A DNA stretch of 64,000 nt from Drosophila persimilis. Taxonomy: Eukaryota > Arthropoda > Insecta > Diptera > Drosophilidae. Each line of letters begins with the position of its first letter. The stretch's first letter is position 1. The stretch lies in assembly GCF_003286085.1 (NCBI RefSeq), contig NW_020825288.1, forward strand, positions 18,786,001 to 18,850,000. The letters run 5' to 3'. The translations under genes and the position numbers were made by a program. Below are positions 38,517 to 49,079 of the stretch, piece by piece. The notes under the pieces were generated by a model. The model searched no databases. It was given only the letters and a program-made list of their open reading frames with translations, and was not told the origin of the DNA.

Positions 38517-38692
38517 TGGAGGAAACGGACGGACGGACAGACAGGGCTCAATCGACTCGGCTATTGATACTGATCAAGAATATATATACTTTATGGGGTC
38601 GGAAACGATTCCATCTGGACGTTACACACATCCATTTTCACCACAAATCTAATATACCCCAATACTCATTTTAAGTATCGGGAATAAAAATG
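38517..38692 (+). mobile_element. DINE-1-like 3' fragment
   Basis: Only the 3' end is present: 'ggacggacggacagacaggg', 'atatatactttatggggtcg' and the terminal hairpin 'ccaatactcattttaagtatcgg'. Confidence 0.85.
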
Positions 38693-38979
38693 GAATGCCT
38701 AAAAGTATACAGAAATTTTTGTGAACAGGCTTGAAAGACAAGTGGTTTTTATTATGTTAACATATACCTCACAGGCCAACAGTGACTTTGCTGCAGACCT
38801 ATGCTAACTTGTTTACGTTATAATAGAATATTGGCTATATTGGCTGTGCTTTTTCGCTATGGCACGTTTAAAAAATCAAGACTTTTCTCTTCTTAATTTA
38901 GGCGAAATTTAAAGATTTAAAGATTTTTAAGATTACATAATGACATTTTATGATACTGAATACAGAAATGAAGATTGGC

Positions 38980-39415
38980 ACCTTTTTATAACCCGTACTC
39001 AAAGATTTTGGGTGTATCTTCGATTTATATAGATGTGTAACTAGAGGATAGATTTTCTGACACCTTAAATATTCTATTCTTTATAAGCATCATTAGCTGA
39101 GTCATGCCTGTCAGTATGGCTGTCCGTCCTATAAGATCTACATCTACTACATTGTGCACCGACTCTTGTGATATCACACTGAAAATCTGAACCGAAAACA
39201 CTGAATTATTGAGAGCGCCCGTGTCTAAAAAATTGCAAAACAGATGGGATTATTATTATAGCCAGAATAAGTAAAACCATATCGCGTTGCTGACCCCCTG
39301 CTATAGGGGCTCTCTCTTTCTCCTGGTCTCCTGGCGGAGTGAGCAGTTCTTTGGTGGAAAGACAGAGAGATAGACGGAGCGGTATGGACACATCTAGGAT
39401 ATTGGTCATTACGTA
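38980..39415 (-). mobile_element. Old degenerate DINE-1-like copy
   Basis: Weak but ordered matches: 'ataacccgtactcaaaga', 'taagcatcattagctgagtc' and 'tatggctgtccgtcctat'. It is heavily mutated. Confidence 0.5.
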
Positions 39416-40099
39416 AAATGGGGGTACGAAAAACTAACTGCAAAAACATGACATAATATTTTAATATAACCTAGCAAACGCTCTCTCCATATTTCCTCCA
39501 TCATTGTTGTTTCTTCTTTACAGAAAAGTTTCTAAGATTTAATCCACCAATTTTCTATACAAAAAGTTTCATTTTATAGAATTTTGTTTTGGCATTTTAA
39601 AATAACAAAAAATACTTAGTCTGCAAATGTCAAATTATTCTGTACCTCGCGAGAAAAATTCTTCTTGACAGCCAATTGTTCATGCAATTGTGTCCCTTTA
39701 ATGCCCAAAGACCCTCTATCTCTTGGTTTGTCATATGACAATATTACAATAGCCAATGCTGCACAGCATCTATTTTTTCAGGTACAACGTGTACTACTGA
39801 CTGGGTTTTACTAATTTGTCTATAGCGGAACTAAGTTGATCAAAGCATTATTGTGTTGAAAATCAAAGTCCAAAATCTTAGCAAATCATGGTAATCTCCA
39901 ACGATGAATTTTCCGTTTATCGCATGATTTGGCCTAAAAATTACAAACATTTAAATGGAAATGGTGATTTTGCCATGTTATGACAAGGCTACGACCTTGA
40001 GGCAGCCCGTGTATGTGATTTTTACTTGATTTTGACAAAGTGCCGGGCTTTGCCTATCGTGCCATCCATATCTTCCCATTCTTCCACCCATTCAAAAAA
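39416..40099. other. AT-rich spacer, nothing recognised
   Basis: No gene, RNA or repeat family was recognised. Confidence 0.4.
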
Positions 40100-40670
40100 C
40101 TAACTTTTCTCTTATTGACTTACCAAAATGTTAGAGGCTTACGCTGAAAGCTCGACATCCTGTTTCGAGATAGTGCTTCATTTTCCGCTCTGGTTGTTAT
40201 GTTTAGCGAGACTTGGCTGAATCCGGACATTCTTAGTTCCGATGTGTTGTCCTTTTAGAAAGGATCGTTCGTGCATGAGGGGTTCTGATTGCAGTGGACT
40301 GAAACTTCACGTCGGAACACTTCACAGTCCAGGTTCAGCATGAACTAGAATTCCTGAGTGTAAAACTGATTCACGCTTTCGCTGTATTCATTAATTGCTA
40401 GTATATTTCACCTTCTTCGGATATCTCAATTTATGTGCAGCACTCTCTATCAAATAAAGATCATGTGATAGATCGTCTGACAATTTGATCAAGGGTGACG
40501 TGGATAGCCCTGATCTTTTGAAATGCATAAACTTCACGATTCCAATTAGATCCACCAGAAACTATTTACCGTTGACCATACCGTTTTGTAGATGGAATTA
40601 TTCCATGCATGAACCATTAAGGGTCTTATGCTCGGATCATAAATCCCTACCGTATGATATCTACACCTAA
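40100..40670 (+). mobile_element. Non-LTR (jockey-type) retrotransposon remnant, internally deleted
   Basis: The first part gives an endonuclease-like NVRGL...LDILFRDSASFSALVVMFSETWLNPDILSSDV. The second part (from ~40465) gives the far C-terminus of a reverse-transcriptase ORF: LIKGDVDSPDLLKCINFTIP, then RSTRNYLPLTIPFCR. Everything between is missing. The junction sequence 'gatcgtctgacaatttgatc' also occurs at 46985 in the Imp4 intron, so the two fragments belong to one family. Confidence 0.75.
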
Positions 40671-40689
40671 TTCCCTTCCTTTTCTTAAA

Positions 40690-41040
40690 TCACTTATATT
40701 AGCCTGAGATCCGTTCGTAAAACTCTTCTGCTAGTGTCACACGGGCCACTTGATAGTCTAGTAATTGCATCGCCTCTTGAAAGATGCAGTCATTGCATTT
40801 CAACGTCCAAGAATTGAGGGTACCTGAGCTAATGGATTGGAGTGCTGTGTAGCCTAGTACAGGATCACCCAACCTAGTACCGTGCCGCGCGTTCTTCGAA
40901 CAGGATCCCCCAGTGCCGTGCATCCTAATACAGGAGCCCTAGACCCAGTACCGTGCCGTGTATCTTAGTACAGAAACCCCAGACCCAGTACCGTGCTGAC
41001 AAGAACTCGCACCGGCACGCCGATTAGTCTACCAGGATCA
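40690..41040 (+). repeat. GC-rich direct repeats preceding the gypsy-like gag
   Basis: Three imperfect units contain 'agacccagtaccgtgccg' and 'agtaccgtgc'. They are probably the untranslated leader of the adjacent gypsy-like element. Confidence 0.5.
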
Positions 41041-42832
41041 AGATGAACATTCGCTGGATAGCGTCACGCAGGAACGACGAGCTACAGAGCCTAGCTAAGG
41101 AGTTTGGACTAGGAGAAACTGAGACAGTAGCAGACCTATGGAGCCGAATCACCGCATTCATCGCACGCCTTGGACACCCCGAGGCCGTGCAAGCAGAGAG
41201 CCGGAGGAAGATGGAAGACAGCAATGAGGGACCAAAACTGCGATTAATTATACCCGAGTTGCCCACCATGAGCCGAGGATCCACCCACGGATACAACGAG
41301 TCAGCGACCAAGACACTGTCCGCCCAGGGCGACCAACCACAACGAGGTGCCCAATGACCACTCCCAGGAACCAGACCGGAGGCATCCAGTAAGAACCAAG
41401 AACCAGGACCCAATACCACTAGACCCCCTGCCACATCGAGCCACCAAACGACCATGGCAGGAGAGCAGCCACGTTTTCCCCAGGGACATCGGGTCTCACG
41501 CCCCGGAGGGGGTCACGGAATTGACCCAGCTCATCTCGGCCTACGAAACCGCTCGGGACCGAGAATCACTCCGTAGCATCGGGACCACACAGAATTATCG
41601 ACCCCGAGCCGCCTACACCGGCAATGGAACAAACACGCAACGAGTCACCACACACGAGACATCCGGGAAAACCGAGATCGCCAACCGGGGAATCGGCCAG
41701 GAGGAAGAGAAGGACCAACAGGGACATGGACGGAGACGCGCACCCAGGAACAGGAGAAACCCACCCACTAAGCATGACAGGAGGAAGGATCGCCACCCTG
41801 GTGCATATCGATGGGAGAGCTTTTGAAGCCACCCTCGACACTGGAGCCACACGGTCCTTCATCAGTCAGCGGCTGGCGAAAGAGATAGGGACGGCCGAGA
41901 ACAGGCGAGAGGTGAGGACCAGGATCTGCCTGGCAGACGGAACCAGGAAAGAGATCAACCAAGCTATAGCAGTCACAGTGCGAATGGATCAACGAGAAAC
42001 ACAGGTATCTCTTCTTATACTACCCAAGGTATTAGACGACTTCATCTTGGGACTCGATTTCCTATGCAGCATCTGCGCAAGGATCCACTGTGGACGGGCA
42101 AATCCAAAGCTGAAGTTGTAATAGAAGCCCGCCGGGACCATACCTGCACCGCCCAGCCACGACTCGCGGGCCGTTACGTTCGCAGATTTCGCTGACGTCC
42201 GCGACCAGCGCCAGACCGACACTCTACAACCACCCACGACCCATCCGACCGCCCCGACAACAAGTCCCCACCAAAACAGACCACGCAACAGCCCCAGGAC
42301 TACACCACTGCAACAGGACACGAAGAGAGCTCCGACGGAAAGAACTGCGACACCGATGGGCCCAACCATGGCCAGTTTCCCAGCCCGTAGCACGACACAA
42401 ACAGGGCAACGAAGAACAGCGAGATCTTTGGCAGAGACAACGAAACGAGGACATTGGCAGAGACAGCTGTGACTCCACTGGACCAATCCAGGGCCAGCCC
42501 GTCGAACCAGGAGTCGCCATCAGGACTACGCCACGAAACGAGGACATTGGCAGAGACAGCTGTGACTCCACTGGATCAATCCAGGGCCAGCTCATCGAAC
42601 CAGATTCCAGCCGTACGCGTTCGCGTATCTCGATGATATCATCGTCATCGGAGCCACGTTAGAAGAACAAGTCGACCACCTTCGAGAGGTTTTCAGGAGG
42701 CTGCGAGAAGCGAACCTCCGACTGAACAGAAACCAAAGTAGTTTCTTTAGCAAGAGTTTAGTCTACCTCGGCCATGTCATCAGCGAACAAGGCATCCACA
42801 CGGATCATCGCCCACCACACTGAAAGAACTGC
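41041..42832 (+). mobile_element. GC-rich Ty3/gypsy-type LTR-retrotransposon fragment (gag, protease, RT piece)
   Basis: A gag-like ORF (41043-41357) is followed by a protease with the active-site motif DTGATRSFI near 41840 and VLDDFILGLDFL near 42040. After a large deletion comes a reverse-transcriptase piece (~42620-42815) with the YLDDIIVIG catalytic box and SLVYLGHVISEQGI. Between protease and RT two ~90-bp direct repeats occur (from ~42443 and ~42533). GC content is far above the surrounding DNA. Several frameshifts make it inactive, and no LTR was found. Confidence 0.85.
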
Positions 42833-44200
42833 GACGGTCCGTGTTGTCCCGAGTAAGTCGCCTGGAGCTCAAATGGGCCTCTGCCTCGGCCAACACCGTT
42901 CGAACCTCACTCTCCGTGAGCGCGGCGTCTGCGATCTGCCAGACGACGATTTACTTCGCCGACCTGACTGCCGCCTATCACAAACCGCCGAAGTGCGTTG
43001 CTAGTGGGCGGATGCACTTTCACCCCTTGTCCTGCTGCGAGCATCCTCAGGTTGGGCTGCTGCAACTCAAACGCTTTCTGCAGCCTCCTCAGCTGTTTAC
43101 GCGCTCGACGAAGTTGGTCGCGTTGTCGGAATTCATCCTCTGCGAAACGCCACGTCTTGGGATAAAGCTTTTGAATTACAGGAGAAAATAATAAGTTGAC
43201 AAGTCCGGGATAAGCTCTAAATGGACAATATATGGGCGTACGTCCTCGAATCCGAGGGGAGATGTTAATAGCGCCTCAAAAGTCGACACCACAGATCAGG
43301 AATAAATCCGTCTGCCGGCAGATTTGCCATGATTTGACTCATCAATTTCGGCTTGTAGCGAAAACAGTTGATGCATCTCATTCCTCTCCGACATTCCCAA
43401 CATGCATTTACGAGCCAAATCTCATGTCTAAGCAGACTAAGTGTAAAATCCTCAAATAATCCTCCTAGCGTGATAAGCGAAAACTTTCGCTTTTTCTCTG
43501 ACAACCTTTAGACAAAAGAAGTCATCATTTACATGCTCGAATGCAGAGCCTGTCTCTGAAGCGCTCTTTTTCCTTGTCGATATTCAATATTCAGCACACA
43601 TAGGCAAATACTCTAATTAACTTAGCGAGAAAATATCTCAATGGGAAATAAGTCTTCAACAACAAATTAAAACTTGGGCGGACTTTTTTACCTCCGAATC
43701 GCTCACATCGGCTGGGATGTTAAATTGCGAGTTCTCTGGGCAAAAATGAGCAGGCCCACATACAAATATCCTACCATCTAGCCTAATTGACTCAACGAGT
43801 TCAGGGACGTCGCATCTACGAGACGCCAAGTCCGCTGGATTTGACAGTGAAGGCACATGACGCCACCTTCTGACAGCTCCTGAATTGTGGCTGCCCTATT
43901 TCACACAAAAACAACAAGCGACGATCCAATGTGTTCAGGCCAGCAGCAAATAATTGCCGAGCACTGTGCCAACTCCGTGCGCTCCGGTCCTTCGAGGCGG
44001 ATCTTCGCCTTCCCCATAAGGAGAAGCTCACCCCAGCCAGCATCGGCGGATCGCTCCAAGTTCAAGACAAGTACTCTTCGATTGTGCCCAACACCAGTGC
44101 AGTGATTTATTGCGAGTTTTCCATCCCAGTCCGAGTTCCCGTGGCATATGTACATAGTGTTCTCAATGAAAGTGTCGCAGGAAAATTCTATTTTCACAAC
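42833..44200 (-). mobile_element. BEL/Pao LTR-retrotransposon pol fragment (RNase H/integrase side)
   Basis: On the minus strand, ~43870-43650 gives LSNPADLASRRCDVPELVES. At 43504-43265 lies the integrase zinc-finger neighbourhood (RHEIWLVNACWECRRGMRC, RYKPKLMSQIMANLPADGF). At ~43190-42835 is the integrase core with SDNATNFVE and a THFGGL block, with frameshifts. This is the BEL/Pao order. It abuts the gypsy fragment head to head. Neither LTRs nor an intact frame remain. Confidence 0.85.
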
Positions 44201-44798
44201 AATTAAATGCTCTTAGAAAATAACATTTTAAATATCATTGTATGGCCTATATTATTAGACAAGAGCACCAACATGAACTTTTCAGAAATTTCGAAAACAG
44301 AACTACAGCAAAACATATTAATTACATCGAATATGTGACGAAAAAAACTTGGTTTAAAACTTAAAACAACTTTCACTATCAAACAACGTTCAACAATATA
44401 CAAATTTAATATTTACTGAACAAAATGTAACCAAGGTTGAAATTAACCATATTAAGCTTAACAAACTTTTAATACAAAAACGGTAAAAGCTTAATTGAAC
44501 TTTCACGGTCTGCAGAGCTCAGATGAAAAATCTTCAACTCAGCCTTTGAACCTTTACTCAAATCATTGCAATAATCAAATTTAAAAAGAAAATATTAAAT
44601 GTGTTTCTTTATAATTATTTACTGTATATTCTCTGTACGTATATAATTTTTATGGGGTCTGAGATGCTTAATTGTGTGCGTTACAAATTTCTTGACAATT
44701 TTACAATACCCCTGCAAGTATTGATTAATTATATATTTGTTAAGAATGGATCTACACTTTTATAAAATGAATACAACAGTTGATTAAATAATTCGTAT
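44201..44798. other. AT-rich 3' flank of Imp4, nothing recognised
   Basis: No gene was recognised. AATAAA signals for the minus-strand Imp4 gene occur at 44828-44833 and 44799-44804. Confidence 0.4.
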
Positions 44799-44840
44799 TT
44801 TATTCAGTTTATAGTAAAACTATTATTTTTATTTTGTGCT

Positions 44841-47813
44841 CTAATTGTTCAATCCAGATTCATTTGAAAAAATTTGTTTTTTGTTTGAAGTATTTAAGTA
44901 TGGGCGATTAACCCATTCGGTGTCAGCGGCCTTTATATTTTCCAATGTTCCAAGTTTAATTTGATATAGCTTAAGTACAAATCTTGGACCTATTTCGCTG
45001 AGACTCAATTCTCTATTTATATTTTTATACTGATGATGTCTAAATATAATGGAATCATTATGGTTTAAGAAGGATATTACTCGTTGGGAGTTTTCTTTCG
45101 GTACCGGAAATAAGTGCTTCAGTATTTGCACAGTTCTTAATCCAATAGGACTTTTAAAATTATTAAAAATTAAATGAGGCTTCTGCTCACTCATGTGTCC
45201 TATATCTGGAATATCATGTCGCATTATAACATCGGATATATTAAAAAATGAGGTTGGACCATATGGAAGATGACAAATCACAAGACTATCTGGTATGCCC
45301 CGATGCTCATGAACAATCAAAAAATCAGTTACATTATTTGCTCGACAAGCGTGCATAAGTGTAGTCAATTGATATTTGCCCCTGTTCATTTGTTGAGCAT
45401 TTGGAAAAATCAGACGAAGTTCTTTCATGAACATTTTTAATCTTGATGAAGGGTTATGTGATGTCGTTAACATTATTTTTGGATCTTGGCAACCAGCGTG
45501 ATCATATTCATCATTTGAAAGGCGGACTTCAATGCCTAAAAAGAAAATATAAATATCCTTTTAAACAGAAAATCAAATTCATTTTCAAAATTAATACGGT
45601 ATTTTTACTTATACTTATTATTATATGGTTATTTTTAAGCGATTTTACACTCTTCTTATGGTATTTAAATTTTGCACAACTATATAAAAAATAGAAAAGA
45701 ACGAATTTCATACATTATATAAATATACACAAACATGTATACTTATGAACAGTCATAGAAAAAATATTAGGAAAAAATTGGTGTTTGGAGCAAATATTAT
45801 CCATGAAAACCACTTTGCTTGCTTTATATTATTGTGTCTTACTGATTTGTCTTGCAGAAAAAATAGAAACGCACTCAAATTTTTTTCTTGTCTTGGTTTA
45901 AAGCGACTGAAATCGAATTATAGAGGTAAAATATCATAAACCAAAGATAAAAGATATAAAATAAATATTCTTGCGGATCCCGTATTGTTCTTTGTGGGTA
46001 GATATTCCTTTCAGAATTTTTCGCGGTGTAAATTATATGGAAATTGAATGAAACCCAAGGTCCATAGTCAGATATTGCCACAACTAAAAATTGCGATTCA
46101 CTACAAACAAGAACCAGATAAACTCGGCAGAAAGCGCGCAACATTGGAGAAGTTCGACAACTTCCTTGTTCATTTCTGTCATCGGAAGATTTGAAAAATG
46201 ATTTAAATGCACATTTTTAGTAGCCCGTACTATGAGAAACAGGCTGACTAATGACAATTTTAAACACCATTTATCTTGAAAGGTATATCATACCATACCT
46301 CAACACAACAAATTATTGCGTCTAAATTGGAAAATGTGCTGTGGTCAGACGAAACTGAGATCAATGGATATGAGGGGAGAAAAAAACTTGTCAGTCGCCC
46401 ATAAATACTGATGGAAACATCATGTTGTGGGAATGCTTATCCCATTCAGGTGTTGCTGCAATATATTAGATACAAGAAAACATATGTGCCTTGCACTATG
46501 TAAATATAGTCGACAGTATAATGCGGATGAGGAAATGCCATTCAAGTGGGAGTTCCAGCAGGATAACTTTTCCCACTCATTTTTTAATGAATTGCCTTCA
46601 GTATTAGCATACTCTCGAGTACTTATGTGAGCGGATAATGTTAAACTCTGTATCCAGTGTAAGGAAATTTCATTTCATTCTCGCTGGCAATTCGATCTCA
46701 ATAGCTTTCAGTCATGGTGTTGTGCAAACTTGTTACACCTTAATGCCTCGAAATGCAAAGTATTGACATTTCATCGTTCTAGCCCTTTGTTGGCTCCCTA
46801 TACCCTATTTCGTGGTTCTCTTGAGAGAATTACCCTGGTGGATGATCTGGGTGTTATGTTAGACCCCAAGTTAAAGTTTTCCGGACACATTTCTACCATG
46901 GTAATTAAGGCCATGGGCGTGCATGGGTTTATAAAGGAATTGGACGACCCATATATGTATAACAAAGACTCTCTATAGCTCGATGGATCGTCTGACAATT
47001 TGATCAAGGGTGAAGTGGATAGCCCTGATCTTTTGCAGTCGTTGCATAACAACGTCCAGATATAAAAGCTGGCCATGATATGCTTCCTAGACAAAAAAAA
47101 TAACCTCTTTGGAACCAGACGTAAATTCCATAGAGAACCTTTGGGAGATCTTAAACAAAAAGTTTGTTGTTTGTAAGTGCAGAAAAGGATTTGTGGAAAA
47201 AAGTTAAATCCGAATGGTACTCAATTGATCCATTAAAATGTGGCAAAATTGTGGATTCCACAGATCGTCTATAAGCCGAAGTCACTAAAAATAACGCTGC
47301 AATTTTGTCTACAATATAAGCGAGGATGTGACGAAGTTCTTTTCCTGGCGTAACACAAACTCGACAAAGTGTGTAAGAGGACTACCAACCACTTTCACTA
47401 AGAAACAAGTGCTACAATTTTGGCTTGTGTAATTCCCCAATTTTAAAATTGTCTACAGGGTCATTTAAAAATAATTTTGCACTTAAGGACCAAGATTTGT
47501 ATCATTTGTGAGCGTGTGGTTCATTCTGGTTTTGGTTTGAGTCTTCAACTTATTGACGAACTGAATAATAAAGTATAATATAATAATCCTACTTAAAGTA
47601 AGGTACATATGAGTGTAAATACGTACCTTTATCATCATATTTTAGAGAACTATATACATCTATGCCTTTGGTTACAATCGGAGAATTTAGCGTTTTGTTG
47701 CGATCTAAACTTTGAACGACACTATCCTGGACTTTTTTCTTTGATTTGAGGCGTTCGCTAAGTGCTTTTGAATATAAATATTCTCTTCTCTGCCTGGCTT
47801 GTTTTCTTAACAT
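44841..47813 (-). CDS. Imp4: U3 snoRNP protein IMP4 (Brix domain), 2 exons
   Basis: Exon 1 is 47813-47627 (MLRKQARQRREYLYSKALSE...) and exon 2 is 45535-44841. The intron is GT-AG and phase 1 at both ends (G|GC makes Gly), giving 293 residues; human IMP4 has 291. Exon 2 opens with IEVRLSNDEYDHAGCQDPKI, followed by the Brix-domain signatures SSRLKMFMKELRLIFPNAQ, DFLIVHEHRGIPDSLVICHL, NVIMRHDIPD-like VIMRHDIPDIGHMSE, FPVPKENSQRVISF and EIGPRFVLKLYQIKLGT. IMP4 binds U3 snoRNA and takes part in 18S rRNA processing in the small-subunit processome in the nucleolus (established). The D. melanogaster counterpart is CG11920, recalled as lying in the 96C neighbourhood of the fd96C genes. The 2.1-kb intron contains nested transposons, and the reading frame looks intact. 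Confidence 0.96.
46310..47270 (+). mobile_element. Tc1-like transposase remnant in Imp4 intron, interrupted
   Basis: The left part (46310-46600) reads VLWSDETEINGYEGRKK, TDGNIMLWECLSHSGVAA and an FQQDNFSHS-like block. The right part (47115-47270) reads EPDVNSIENLWEILNKKF, DLWKKVKSEWYSI. Together they cover the catalytic half of a Tc1 transposase. A non-LTR fragment sits between them. Confidence 0.8.
46625..47070 (+). mobile_element. Non-LTR retrotransposon RT fragment nested in the Tc1 remnant
   Basis: Reads NVKLCIQCKEISFHSRWQFD, LNSFQSWCCANLLHLNASKC, then LVDDLGVMLDPKLKFSGHI, the segment after the catalytic box of a jockey-like RT. It ends with the same 'cgtctgacaatttgatcaag' tract as at 40480, showing a shared family. 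Confidence 0.8.
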
Positions 47814-47870
47814 ATTTATTTATTTACTAATTAATATTTTCAACCACGTGTAACTTGAAAACAATGTTAT

Positions 47871-47880
47871 CAGTGTGACC
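47871..47880 (-). promoter_or_regulatory. Motif 1 (GGTCACACTG) element of Imp4 promoter
   Basis: The plus strand CAGTGTGACC is GGTCACACTG on the minus strand, about 60 bases upstream of the Imp4 start codon in the correct orientation. It is a classic Drosophila housekeeping core-promoter element (Ohler Motif 1, M1BP). Confidence 0.65.
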
Positions 47881-47918
47881 AAGTGTAGAGAGCGAAAAAC
47901 ACAGAGAACATGGAGAAA

Positions 47919-47926
47919 TATCGATA
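47919..47926. promoter_or_regulatory. DRE (TATCGATA)
   Basis: A perfect palindromic DREF site about 105 bases upstream of Imp4, typical of growth and ribosome-biogenesis genes. Confidence 0.6.
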
Positions 47927-47929
47927 TTA

Positions 47930-49067
47930 ACATCTATGTCATCGATGTTTGGGTGCAGACATCGAGTTGGGTGCAAACATTTTATAGGATCAGCACACTA
48001 ATAATATCCCGCTGGAACGGTGGTATTTGTTGAAAGATGTGAAACCCCGATTTGCACTGGCACCATTCACCATCTGTCATACGTCAAAAAGCAGCTGATG
48101 AGCATGAGCAAAATTGATATCAAATTCGGTAACGGTAGCTGGCCGATATGAAGAATGAGAATTAGTTATCTTTTTCGAGTGATATGCTGCGCTTATATTA
48201 GATTCAAACTTAAGACTGATCATAAATTAAATTAAAAGCTATGATTGCAGCCGGCTTCGCGGCCGGTGCTGCCGCGGCTCTGCCGTCGCCACAGCACAGT
48301 CGCCGCCGTTCCAGGCGCTCCATCGTCGCTGGCAGCTGCTGGGCACCCATGAGAACTGCTTACTTGTGGGTGGTGTCGGGTTGCTGCAGCGGCTGCCAAC
48401 ATTGTTGCGACACATCCGACGCGCCTGTGACTCTGTTCGTGGACCTCACGCTAGGTCAGCACACGTCCAGTGTCGGTGGTTAACTTGCATATTTATTTTA
48501 GTATATATATTTTTTGTTAGATCCTATATTTAAATATGTCAATTTTTTAGCTAAAATCACTGTTTCATATGTGATAAACATAGACGGCGTTTACATATTA
48601 TGTATGTGCATAATTTATAGCCTGCTTAAGATAAGGATATAAATCTGCTGGCTGGCTCATGACGACGCGACGGTAGCCGAACGCCAGAGCCGAAGACCCT
48701 GGGATTTTGTTTTCTGTGTTCGCTGTTCGATATGTTCATTGCATGAACTGGCACATCTATAGACTGTATGGGTAATTCTATCAATGGTGGGCAGAAACAG
48801 TCGATGATTGGCTAATTTTACATCAATTGTATCGATAGCACTATCGAATTTTTGAAAACAATCTTTTGCGTCTCCAGCACGCTGCATTTATAAACAAACA
48901 CTTTAAATTTATGTGGAAGTTCTATATTTGTAGTATACTGAATAGAAGCCGTGTGTTTTCGCATATGTACATGTATATCTTATAGCAATTTTGAAAATGG
49001 TAAATACATTTCTATGAAATGCATTAGTATTTAAACCAATTGAATACTAATTTGTATAGAATTTCAG
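47930..49067. other. Divergent Imp4/shams intergenic region
   Basis: Holds an isolated GC-rich patch with an 80-codon ORF at 48241-48483 (AAGFAAGAAAALPSP..., no family recognised), and a second DRE at 48830-48837. An ORF of 76 codons on the minus strand (48887-48657) spans that DRE and is more likely promoter or leader sequence. Confidence 0.4.
48830..48837. promoter_or_regulatory. DRE (TATCGATA) upstream of shams
   Basis: A perfect DREF palindrome 250 bases upstream of the shams start codon, and the likely core-promoter region for that gene. Confidence 0.5.
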
Positions 49068-49079
49068 CTCCACCTACAT

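Noticed and set aside
41989-42595. Long minus-strand ORFs (165 and 123 codons) rich in Trp/Ser/Gly
   Set aside because: Antisense of the GC-rich gypsy fragment; no motif support.
48657-48887. 76-codon minus-strand ORF (MQRAGDAKDCFQKFDSAIDT...)
   Set aside because: Looks somewhat protein-like but contains a perfect DRE and sits in the shams promoter; no homology recognised, so not called.
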